Assembly: GCF_021261325.1 (NCBI RefSeq)
Contig: NZ_JAJSBI010000007.1
Location: forward strand, 330,464-394,463
Length of the DNA: 64,000 nt
Direction: 5' to 3'
Source: Streptomyces guryensis
GTDB taxonomy: Bacteria > Actinomycetota > Actinomycetes > Streptomycetales > Streptomycetaceae
The position numbers and the translations under genes are program-made. Below, piece after piece: positions 1-6,889 of this stretch; within the stretch, counting starts at the first letter, position 1, and every line of letters begins with the position of its first letter. Under the pieces are notes generated by a model. That model was not told where the DNA came from. It saw nothing but the letters and a program-made list of their open reading frames with translations, and searched no databases.

Positions 1-151
1 AGATCCAGTCGGCAGAGCCGTCGGGCTGGGTCACCCAGTGGCTCCAGGTGTCGGTATCGGTGTCCACTGTGCTGTGCCCTCGCAGGCGCAGGGAGTGGAG
101 TGCCGTCGACTTGCCGGTGCCGGACATTCCTGTGATCAAGACTTTCGTCAC
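1..151 (-). CDS. P-loop NTPase, N-terminal part (runs off window)
   Basis: Reading right to left from GTG 151-149, the protein begins VTKVLITGMSGTGKST, a textbook Walker A (GMSGTGKS) after a short beta strand, as in small AAA or shikimate/adenylate-kinase-like ATPases. An in-frame TAG four codons upstream of the GTG fixes the start close to this point. Only about 50 residues lie in the window, so the substrate cannot be named. The IS element at 217-1494 lies upstream and does not cut the reading frame, but may separate the gene from its promoter. Confidence 0.6.
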   Translation of the reverse strand, partial: MTKVLITGMSGTGKSTALHSLRLRGHSTVDTDTDTWSHWVTQPDGSADWI

Positions 152-244
152 GCAGTAAGCCTATGAGGGCCATCACGTGGCCGTGTCGGGCGGACAGGAG
201 CGGGACCCTTCTGAAGTGACCCCTCGGGTCCCGACACTTCCGTT

Positions 245-1129
245 TTATGCCGCGAGGCCGAGCCGTTGCCTGTAGCGGTTCCTCGCCTCATACGGTGTGA
301 TGTAGCCGATGGTCGAGTGGAGCCGCTCCCGGTTGTAATGTTCCGCGATCCACCGGAAAACGTCCTGCCGGGCCTGCATCCTTGTCTCCCAGACCGTCGT
401 GCCGATCTCGGCTTTGAGGACGGCAAAGAAGCTCTCCGCCGCAGCATTGTCGAAACACGACCCGGTTCGGCCGACACTCTGCCTGATGTCCAACTCCGCA
501 AGTCTGTCCCGGAATTGACGAGACGTATATTGCGACCCGCGGTCCGAATGAAAGATCGCATTGCCGGCGGTGTGTCCGCCAGCATGGGCCATTCGGATGG
601 CATCCTCCACGAGCTGAGCCCTCATATGGTCGGCCATCGACCAGCCCACGACCTCACGCGTGCACAGGTCGATCACCGTCGCCAGATACAGCCATCCCTC
701 AGCGGTCGGCATACAGGTGATGTCACCAACGAGTTTCAGCCCCGGCATCGGCGCCGTGAAGTCACGCAGAATCAGATCCGGCGCGGGCGCAGCCGAGCGG
801 TCCTGTTTCGTCAGGGACCGCGTTTTCCGTCGCGTTATCCCCGCGATCTGCCTCTCCCGCATGATCCGCGCGACCCGTTTGCGGTTCACGACCTGCCCGC
901 GACGGCGCAGTTCGCGGGTGATCCGCAGGGCACCGTAGGATCCCCGGGAACCGGTATGGATCTCCCGGATGCTGTGTGCCAGCGCCTCCTCGACGCCGGC
1001 TTTCTCCTCCCGCACCTCCTTGTTCTTGTGCCAGGTGTAGTAACCGGACCGGTCCCAGCCCAGGACGTCACACATCCGCTTCACGCCGTGGGCGTGCCGG
1101 TGCTCGTCGACGAAACGGAAGCGGATCAC
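245..1129 (-). CDS. IS3-family transposase OrfB (DDE integrase)
   Basis: A 294-aa DDE transposase that cuts and joins the IS ends. An N-terminal HTH_21-like region (YGALRITRELRRRG) precedes the rve integrase core. The catalytic acidic residues fall in LVGDITCMPT (first Asp), HSDRGSQYTS (second Asp) and SCFDNAAAESFFAVLKAE (Glu). The length matches typical OrfB proteins. The start is GTG 1129-1127, overlapping the orfA stop as GTGA. OrfB could therefore be made by coupled re-initiation instead of the -1 frameshift common in IS3. The frame appears intact. Confidence 0.92.
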   Translation of the reverse strand: MIRFRFVDEHRHAHGVKRMCDVLGWDRSGYYTWHKNKEVREEKAGVEEALAHSIREIHTGSRGSYGALRITRELRRRGQVVNRKRVARIMRERQIAGITRRKTRSLTKQDRSAAPAPDLILRDFTAPMPGLKLVGDITCMPTAEGWLYLATVIDLCTREVVGWSMADHMRAQLVEDAIRMAHAGGHTAGNAIFHSDRGSQYTSRQFRDRLAELDIRQSVGRTGSCFDNAAAESFFAVLKAEIGTTVWETRMQARQDVFRWIAEHYNRERLHSTIGYITPYEARNRYRQRLGLAA

Positions 1130-1434
1130 CGTGTCGTCTCCCGCGCGAAATAAGCGGCAGCTTTCCGGAGGATCTCGTTGTCCTCCTTGAGCCGGGCATT
1201 CTCCCGCCGCAGGCGTTTGAGCTCGTCTTTCTCGGCAGAGGTCATACCGGCCTCACCCCCGCCGTCCGCGTCCTGGGCGCGGGCCTTGTCCTCGCGGATC
1301 CAGTTCCGCAGCGTCTCCAGATGGATGCCCAGGCTCCGTGCGATGTCGGTGAGGGTTCGGTCCTTCGAGGAACGCGCCAGGTCCACTGGGTCCCGCTTGA
1401 ACTCTTCGGGGTAATTCTTCCGCTTTGCCACCAT
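1126..1434 (-). CDS. IS3-family transposase OrfA (HTH/leucine zipper)
   Basis: A 102-aa DNA-binding subunit. The N-terminal HTH_Tnp_1 region (YPEEFKRDPVDLAR, then ARSLGIHLETLRNWIRE) binds the IS ends. The C-terminal coiled coil (EKDELKRLRRENARLKEDNEILRKAA) is the usual oligomerisation zipper of IS3 OrfA. It starts with ATG about 60 bp inside the right terminal repeat. It overlaps orfB by four bases. Confidence 0.9.
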   Translation of the reverse strand: MVAKRKNYPEEFKRDPVDLARSSKDRTLTDIARSLGIHLETLRNWIREDKARAQDADGGGEAGMTSAEKDELKRLRRENARLKEDNEILRKAAAYFARETTR

Positions 1435-1616
1435 GGATCGCTTCCCCTGGATGACGAAACATCCAGCGTCCAGGTGTCGGAATCTCGGGGGTCACTCCAT
1501 CCGTGGGTGCACCCGGCCGAATCCCAAGTTGGTGTCGCCGAGCAGCAGCGCCTGGGCGACGGACGGCCAGTCCCTTCCGGGGCCCGGCTAAAGCCGTACG
1601 TCGCCCAGCCTGTCAA

Positions 1617-1680
1617 TGTCCGAAGTTGTCTGCACGGATGTTCGGAGTGGTCTGCACATTCAGGGGGTGTGCAGACCACT
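1617..1680 (+). repeat. Left terminal repeat cluster of the TniA-type element
   Basis: The outer 24-bp repeat (1617-1640) is followed by TGTTCGGAGTGGTCTGCACA (1639-1658), a second diverged copy. A third copy lies in opposite orientation and ends at 1680. The second and third copies form perfect 13-base arms (AGTGGTCTGCACA at 1646-1658 and its complement at 1668-1680) around a 9-base loop. The arrangement fits transposase binding sites, although the inner hairpin could also act as a terminator. Confidence 0.6.
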
Positions 1681-1771
1681 CTCACGTGCCGGGTACGCCA
1701 GGAGTGGCGGAGGATAAGCGCACGATCCGAGACGGGCGTTCCTTTAACCCCGAACACCCCTTGCTCGTTAG

Positions 1772-2758
1772 TTAGGACGTGACGGGCAGAAACGCGTCGA
1801 CGGGGAATTCCTTGAAACCCGAAACGCCGAAGCGTTTGGTGGAATCCAGCCAGACCGCAGCGATGTCACCGGGGCGATTTTTCGGGTCGAGCATGCGGGA
1901 CTGCAGAAGGGCTCGAAACTTCTGCCCAGCAGGGACTTTGCCCGACGTATCGATCTGGCGGTTGTCCTGATCGAATAGAGTAACTTCTGTCGCCTGGTAG
2001 ATCCCTTCGTCCAGCGGTTCGCCTCCGCCTAGGTCAACACCGGTAACGGAATCGGCGCCGATGCAGTAGTCAGAGTGTCCTTGTACCGGCATCGTGCAGT
2101 CGGAGGAGCTCGCTCTGACACGGCCAGCGCTCACTGCGGCGCGGCTGTAGACCAGGAACCAGCCTTCGTTCAGGCCACCCAAGTATTTGCGGTTGCCCCA
2201 GTCTGGGCTGGTCTTGCCGGTGACGGAGATACCTGGCCCTGAGGACCACTTGGCGCTGGTGAAGGTGGGCGGCTGGGAAGTCGGGGGGGATGGGGTCGCC
2301 GATGGGGAGTCGTACAGGTCGTACGTTTCGATTCCCAGGTCGGAATCGAGATGGAGCCGGTGGCCATTCTGCTGGATGGTGCCATGTACGTCGCCGCCGA
2401 GCTGCTCTCCCGTCAGGCTGATCTCGGTGCCGTGCTGCGTGCCCTGAAAAGGCTTCGGGTCGCTCGATGTCGTCCAAGGGGCGGAATCGTTCGCCTTTTC
2501 CTGGAGGGTGTATGTGCCGTCGATGGGGCCGTTGTCTTCCTGCGACGCCCAGCTCAGAATCTCACGCTGGTCAGGGTACTCAGGGTTGACGCCGTAGAAG
2601 GTGTGCTTGACGATTTTGTGGGTCGGCTGGGCCAACTGGGTCGGTCGGCTGTCGCTGCAGCCCGGAATAACCACCGTCGCGGCGATGACTGCGGCAACGG
2701 AAATTAACGGAGATCGCGAGCCCATGCGCATTTTGTTTTTCACTTCCTTGCGTGACAT
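1772..2758 (-). CDS. Putative lipoprotein (transposon cargo)
   Basis: A 328-aa secreted lipoprotein of unknown function. The N-terminus has a basic stretch, a hydrophobic core (LISVAAVIAATVV) and the lipobox VIPGC, so Cys33 or so should be lipidated after signal peptidase II cleavage. Three Met codons precede the hydrophobic core and the true start may be the second or third (MRMGSRS). A Pro/Ser/Thr-rich linker near residues 150-165 separates two soluble halves. The C-terminal half is rich in Gly/Asp with paired Cys (SDCTMPVQGHSDYCIG). It lies between the two ends of the decayed TniA-type transposon and so may be its cargo. I do not recognise the fold. Confidence 0.6.
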   Translation of the reverse strand: MSRKEVKNKMRMGSRSPLISVAAVIAATVVIPGCSDSRPTQLAQPTHKIVKHTFYGVNPEYPDQREILSWASQEDNGPIDGTYTLQEKANDSAPWTTSSDPKPFQGTQHGTEISLTGEQLGGDVHGTIQQNGHRLHLDSDLGIETYDLYDSPSATPSPPTSQPPTFTSAKWSSGPGISVTGKTSPDWGNRKYLGGLNEGWFLVYSRAAVSAGRVRASSSDCTMPVQGHSDYCIGADSVTGVDLGGGEPLDEGIYQATEVTLFDQDNRQIDTSGKVPAGQKFRALLQSRMLDPKNRPGDIAAVWLDSTKRFGVSGFKEFPVDAFLPVTS

Positions 2759-2791
2759 TGGCGACTCTTCTCGCTGCGAGTGGATTAGCGC

Positions 2792-3034
2792 TCATAGGGC
2801 ACCGGCGGTTGTCGCCGTCCCGCGCAGATAACGATGTGGGGAGGTCTTGGGGATAACGGTCTTGGTGGCGATCTCGTCGAGGCTGCTGCCCTGCTGCTTC
2901 AGTAGCCGCGCGTACTCGATCTTGTCTGCCGGGTGAGCGACGGGGCGGCCGGTATGGCGGCCAGCGGCTTCGGCGACGGCGCGGGCGTGGGCGGCGCGTT
3001 CGGCGGTGAAGGTGCGTTCCATCTCGGCGGGGCT
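2792..3034 (-). pseudogene. Serine resolvase/invertase, C-terminal remnant
   Basis: The translation includes AEMERTFTAERAAHARAVAEA, GRPVAHPADKIEYARLL and SSLDEIATKTVIPKTSPHRYL. This is the end of the catalytic domain's long helix E region, the linker and the C-terminal HTH of small serine recombinases. The N-terminal catalytic domain with the active-site serine is missing. The fragment abuts the broken TniA gene, consistent with a deletion that fused the 5' part of tniA to the 3' part of a tniR-like resolvase gene. Confidence 0.65.
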
Positions 3035-3044
3035 GCGGGCGGCA

Positions 3045-3569
3045 CTCCGCCCGCAGCCCCGCCGCCTCACTCCCCTCCCGCGCGGTGGTCGAGGCAACCG
3101 GATCCAGCCGCGCGATCCGACGCATCACCGCTCCCCGCGAGGGAACCCGCAGCCCACGAGCGCGGCAATGGCGCGTGATCTCGCGGCAGATCGCCGCCAT
3201 GGTTCGGCGCTGCCGCGTCAGGTACCTGGTGCGCAGTACCTCTTGAGCGATCGCCTCGACCTCATCGGACAGACGCCCACCACCGCGGCCACCGCTGGAG
3301 CAGCTCTGAAGCAGGTCCGATACCACCCCTTCACCCGCCCGCCACCGCCCGACCAGCACGTACACCTGGCGCCGGGAGATCCGAAGCATCGCGGCGGCCT
3401 CGTCCGCGTCTGTCAGCCCCACCGTGTCCTTCTCGGCAAGCGGCCCTATCACCTCGGCCTGCCGTACCGCGGCATCCCATAACCCGGCAGGCGCGGTCCG
3501 AACCCCGCGCTCCGCCACTGGCCCATCGACCATCCGGAAGTCCCCCGTCGCGCACACGACTACGGCCAA
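3045..3569 (-). pseudogene. TniA/TnsB-type transposase, N-terminal remnant
   Basis: About 175 residues remain of a protein that should be some 600-700 aa. They include an HTH-like segment (EAAAMLRISRRQVYVLVGRWRAG) and a second DNA-binding region (TRQRRTMAAICREITRHCRARGL, VPSRGAVMRRIARLDP), the organisation seen before the DDE core of Tn552/Tn7-like transposases. The DDE core is absent. The candidate start codon ATG (MAVVVC) lies inside a terminal-repeat copy, and a further ATG in the outer repeat also reads MSVVVC, so the end repeats overlap the start of the gene. Confidence 0.6.
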
Positions 3570-3644
3570 GTGGACCGTAGTGCAGATGACTTCGGACCAT
3601 CTGAGAGTTCACACTTCCCTGCACTCCGTGGCGAATCCCCAGTT

Positions 3645-3668
3645 CATCCGTGCACACGACTACGGACA
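3645..3668 (-). repeat. Right terminal repeat of the TniA-type element
   Basis: Read on the minus strand from 3668 it begins TGTCCGTAGTCGTGTGCACG and matches the left end (1617-1640) at 21 of 24 positions. Diverged internal copies follow at about 3596-3579 and 3566-3546. Confidence 0.65.
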
Positions 3669-3760
3669 TTCACACAGCCCTTCGACTGTCTGGGCGACCG
3701 TGCACCCCGGGGGAACCGTATGGCCCCACACGTCGAGCGGTACGGGATGGACGGTCCCAC

Positions 3761-3850
3761 ACCGCGAAGGACGGCGATCGCCTGATCACCCGCCGACAAA
3801 GCCTCGCGAGCGGCCGGCAGGAATCGCTCACCCTCTTCGGTCAGCCGTAC
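3761..3850 (-). pseudogene. LysR-family regulator fragment
   Basis: A 30-residue stretch, RLTEEGERFLPAAREALSAGDQAIAVLRG, is the signature linker after the HTH of LysR-type regulators. Neither the preceding HTH nor the substrate domain continues in frame on either side. The fragment lies just outside the right end of the decayed transposon and may be what is left of the target gene. Confidence 0.5.
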
Positions 3851-4101
3851 GCATCTGGGCGAGGTAGGCCAAGTCACGATGACGGCTCCCGTGAGGGCGC
3901 ACACCAGCGAGACCGCACGGGCGCGCGGCCGCGGCAGCCGGTGACCGTCGCGCATTCGTACCCGATTGCCGCGCTCACGCCCCAGGCGCGGGGCGTCGGA
4001 AGATCGGAGATCAATGGGATGTGATCAGCCGCACCCTCCTGACTTTCCCACCGGATCTCGTCACCCGAAAAACGCTCGCGTGCCCTGAGTCGCGCAGCCG
4101 C

Positions 4102-5151
4102 CTACATGGTTGTGCCGGGATCAGGGAGAATCCAGCTACCATTGTCGTCGAATTCGAGGGTGGCTGTACCCAGGGAGTGGTAGTTCCGTGCGACGCCCAT
4201 CCTTTCCAGTTCGTGGAGCGCGGCGCCATTGGCGGCATCGAGGGGACCAAAATTCGCCCCGGGGACGAACTGGTAGTAACTGCTGATCTGCAAGGTGGTT
4301 TCCCATGTGCCCTGTGGCGTCTGATGCCCGGCCACTCGGACGAAACAACCTTTGATCGCACCCGTCCAATTTCCGTTGTCGGGGAACATGTCGGAATTGT
4401 AGATGTAGCCCGAGTCGAAGCCGTTCTTTCCAGTTGCCCGTGCGAGCGCGACCTGGTCGCGAACCGTTTGGTCGACCATATGCTGGAACTTCTGGGACTG
4501 TGTATACGGGTCCAGCGAGCTGAAGTGGAGATCGCTTCCCGATCCGTCGAGATAGTGTTGGAAGAATCGCGCGGCATCGGCTCCGGGATACAAATATGAC
4601 CCGCCCGCGATACTTTCCGCGTAATCCTGCAACAGGGGAGTCGTCGAGTCGGGTTGGTCGGCTCCGTAGTCGTTTCCGTGGTCCGGCTGGAAGGCGCCCT
4701 TGGCATTCACCACTGGGAGATCCGGACCTGCCCAGCCGACGACAGGCGGGAACCGCGGATCGGTCGCCAGCGGCGGCGGCTCCGGAGGCAAGGGTCCTTG
4801 AGGCAGCAAGGGGGCGTTGGCCGCCATGGCCAGCGCCGGTGAGACCGAGGACGGTGCATTGGGCAACTGCTCGGCACCCTGACGGTCCGTCTCCTCGATG
4901 GCCTGGACGATGGCCTGTGCTGCCTGGGCTATCCGGGACAACGCCTGCCGCATGGCGGTCATCCGTTGCGTGAACTGTTCGCGTTCGCGGGCGAAGAGCT
5001 GCGCCGTCTGGCCTTGCCAACTGCTGGAGGACGCCAAACGATCAGCCAGGCTCTCCACGCTCGTCGCCGCCCCTTCGAAACGGGACACAGCCAAGGTGAA
5101 CTCACGCGCACTGTTCGGGGCACTTGCGCCTACCAGGACCTTCTCTGCCAT
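4102..5151 (-). CDS. WXG100-headed candidate T7SS effector with uncharacterised C-terminus
   Basis: A 349-aa protein in two parts. Residues 1-100 are a helical-hairpin WXG100 domain (VLVGASAPNSAREFTLAVSR, with W-Q-G in SSSSWQGQ between the helices), closely resembling the free WXG100 protein at 6418-6723. A Pro-rich linker (residues 105-140) leads to a roughly 200-residue domain rich in aromatic residues (SYLYPGADAARFFQHYL, GYIYNSDMFPDNGNW, SYYQFVPGANFG) that I do not recognise. WXG100-fused C-terminal domains are usually toxins or enzymes exported by EccC-type systems, and the adjoining FHA-EccC gene supports that role. No immunity gene is evident beside it. Confidence 0.7.
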   Translation of the reverse strand: MAEKVLVGASAPNSAREFTLAVSRFEGAATSVESLADRLASSSSWQGQTAQLFAREREQFTQRMTAMRQALSRIAQAAQAIVQAIEETDRQGAEQLPNAPSSVSPALAMAANAPLLPQGPLPPEPPPLATDPRFPPVVGWAGPDLPVVNAKGAFQPDHGNDYGADQPDSTTPLLQDYAESIAGGSYLYPGADAARFFQHYLDGSGSDLHFSSLDPYTQSQKFQHMVDQTVRDQVALARATGKNGFDSGYIYNSDMFPDNGNWTGAIKGCFVRVAGHQTPQGTWETTLQISSYYQFVPGANFGPLDAANGAALHELERMGVARNYHSLGTATLEFDDNGSWILPDPGTTM

Positions 5152-5275
5152 TTCGCATCACCGTTCTACTGAGTCACGCGGCGCGTGCCAGGTGTTCATG
5201 CCGACGATGCCGTAGACCGTGCACACGTTGGAACTGCTCCACCGCCGTGCGGGGGTCGGGGCCGAAACGGCTCTC

Positions 5276-6327
5276 TTATGCTGCCGCCGCCGTCGGCGGT
5301 AGGCATGGTCTGGGTGGCCGCGTTACCGCCCTGGCGCGCTGCGGCAGGCAGTCGCCGGTCCCGATGGAGGTCTCACTGTCGGACAGCGCGGCCGGCTCGC
5401 CCCGTGCCGCCTTCCCGGCCAGTGCCGTGCGCAGATCGATGCCGTTCAGCAGCGTACTGGGCCAGCCCGCGCCGACCGCCTGCTCCCGTGCGGCAGCGGC
5501 CACCTCGGCGGCGTCCGGGCGCTGCTCGGGGTCCTTGCGCAGGCACCGCTCGACCAGTGCGCGCCACAGCGGGGTCGGTCTGCTCCAGCCCGGGCAGGTC
5601 CGCAGTCTCGTGGACGACTCGGCACAGTTCCTCGGCGGGGCTGCCCGCGCCGAATGGCGGCCAGCCCGTGGCCGCGAACACCAGTAGTCCGCCGAGCGCG
5701 AAGACGTCGGAGACGCAGCCGACCTGTCCGGTCCTGACCTGTTCGGGCGCCATGTACGAGGGCGTGCTGACAGGTTGCCCGGTGACCGTCAACCGGCTCG
5801 TGCCTGCGGCGTGTGCCACACCGAAGTCGACGACCTTGGGGCCGTCGTCGGCCACGATCACGTTCGATGGCTTCAGGTCGCGGTGGATGATGCCGGCGCT
5901 GTGGATGCCCTGCAGTGCCGTGGCGACGCCGGTGGCCCGCCGCCACGTCGCGGCGGCGGGCAGCGGCTGTCCCGGGGAAGCGGCGTCCTCCCGCGCGATG
6001 CCAGGTACGTACTGTGTCGCCAGCCACGGCCGGGCGGCGTCCGCCTGGGCATCGAGCAGCGGAGCGGTGAACGCCGCGTCGAGCCGCCTGACCGCCTCCA
6101 GTTCCCGGCCGAAGCGCCGCTGGAACCGGGGATCGTCCGCCAACTCGGGATGGATCACCTTCATCGCCGCCCACTCGCCGTCGGACCAGCCGAGGAACAC
6201 CCGTCCCATACCGCCGGCCCCCAGCAGGCCGACCAGTCTGAACCTGGCCGACTCGCTCCGGATCGCCCGGCTCCACAGTCACCACACCGAGTGCCGTCAG
6301 CTCTTCGTCGTCCAACACTGCGCTCAT
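5276..6327 (-). pseudogene. Ser/Thr protein kinase with two frameshifts
   Basis: A kinase with HRDLKPSN, DFGVAH and MAPEQ motifs, closely related to the intact kinase at 12733-14442. The reading frame breaks twice. Near 6245-6250 the start (MSAVLDDEELTALG) shifts out of phase just before the Gly-rich loop. Near 5572-5575 it shifts again, after which the C-lobe continues in another frame (CLRKDPEQRPDAAEVAAAARE). Removing one C at each point restores a continuous kinase domain. There is no transmembrane segment or extracellular domain, unlike the paralogue. Either this is a recent pseudogene or both shifts are sequencing errors in C/G runs. Confidence 0.7.
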
Positions 6328-6417
6328 CGTTCGCCCTTGGCGTTCCGTGCCGACAGCCCGTCATCCCTGCCTCCCGCCTCCCTCTGCCGGAGAGAGGCGA
6401 GGGCGTCATCGGCGGCT

Positions 6418-6723
6418 TCAGCCGCTGAAGCCGCCGATCTGCGCGGCACCCTGCGCATCGGTGTTGTCGATGTTGGTGATGACCGTCTTCGCGCCCGTCG
6501 CCATCTTCTGCAGCGACTGCTCCATCAGGGCGACCGCCTTGGCGAACGCCTGGAAGTCGGCGTCGAACTTCTGCGCGGACTTGCCCTGCCACTCGCTGGA
6601 GCTCGCCAACTTCTGCCCGGCCGAACGAACCTTGTTGATCTCCTGAGTGAAGGTCTGCACCGCCGAGAGGAACTGCTGCGCGTCGGTCTGCGCGTTTGCT
6701 CCGACCAGAACCTGAACCGCCAT
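6418..6723 (-). CDS. WXG100-family secreted protein (ESX-type)
   Basis: A 101-aa helical-hairpin protein with the diagnostic W-Q-G turn (SSSEWQGKSAQ) in the middle. Such proteins are small substrates or structural partners exported by type VII secretion. I place the start at ATG 6723 because it gives the usual WXG100 length and has an AGAGGG-like ribosome site about 10 bases upstream. It lies between eccC and the frameshifted kinase on the same strand. Its first 20 residues (MAVQVLVGANAQTDAQQFLS) resemble the head of the 349-aa candidate effector, so the two may form one substrate family. Confidence 0.88.
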   Translation of the reverse strand: MAVQVLVGANAQTDAQQFLSAVQTFTQEINKVRSAGQKLASSSEWQGKSAQKFDADFQAFAKAVALMEQSLQKMATGAKTVITNIDNTDAQGAAQIGGFSG

Positions 6724-6889
6724 GGCGCTCGCCCTCTTTCTGTCTCCGGCCTGCCGTTGTCCGGTGCCGGTGGCTGTTGTCGATGACTCGAAGGTAGGCG
6801 GGGGAGCAGTGTCGGCAGTAGCGTGCGGGGCGTCGGACGTAGGCAGGACAGGGCGTGTGGTGCGAGGCTCCACACGCCCTGTCGGCCTG

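Larger units (their letters stand above)
217..1494 (-). mobile_element. IS3-family insertion sequence
   Basis: About 1.28 kb bounded by imperfect inverted repeats. The left end (217-241) begins TGACCCCTCGGGTCCCGACA. The right end read inward (from 1494) begins TGACCCCCGAGATTCCGACA. Both start TGACCCC and share CCGACAC after a divergent middle. Two overlapping minus-strand genes (orfA, orfB) fill the element, as usual for IS3. I see no clear target duplication in the flanks, so the element may be old or one flank may have been rearranged. Confidence 0.85.
1617..3668. mobile_element. Decayed Tn552/Tn7-type (TniA) transposon with lipoprotein cargo
   Basis: Both ends carry a 24-bp terminal repeat in inverted orientation, at 1617-1640 and on the other strand at 3668-3645, matching at 21 of 24 positions. 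Each begins TGTCCG and ends TGCACGGATG. Further related copies lie just inside: near 1640-1658 and 1668-1680 on the left, and near 3579-3596 and 3546-3566 on the right. Arrays of short repeats at each end are typical of TniA/TnsB-type transposons. Inside are the first third of a TniA-like gene, the last part of a serine resolvase and a lipoprotein gene, so most of the tni operon has been deleted. No flanking target duplication was found. Confidence 0.7.

Noticed and set aside
217..1494. Target-site duplication of the first IS element
   Set aside because: The bases just outside both ends (AAG on the left, CTC on the right) do not match.
5185..6786. Long plus-strand open frame antisense to the kinase and WXG100 genes
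   Set aside because: Arg/Pro/Ser-rich with no domain; the minus strand carries clear kinase and WXG100 motifs.
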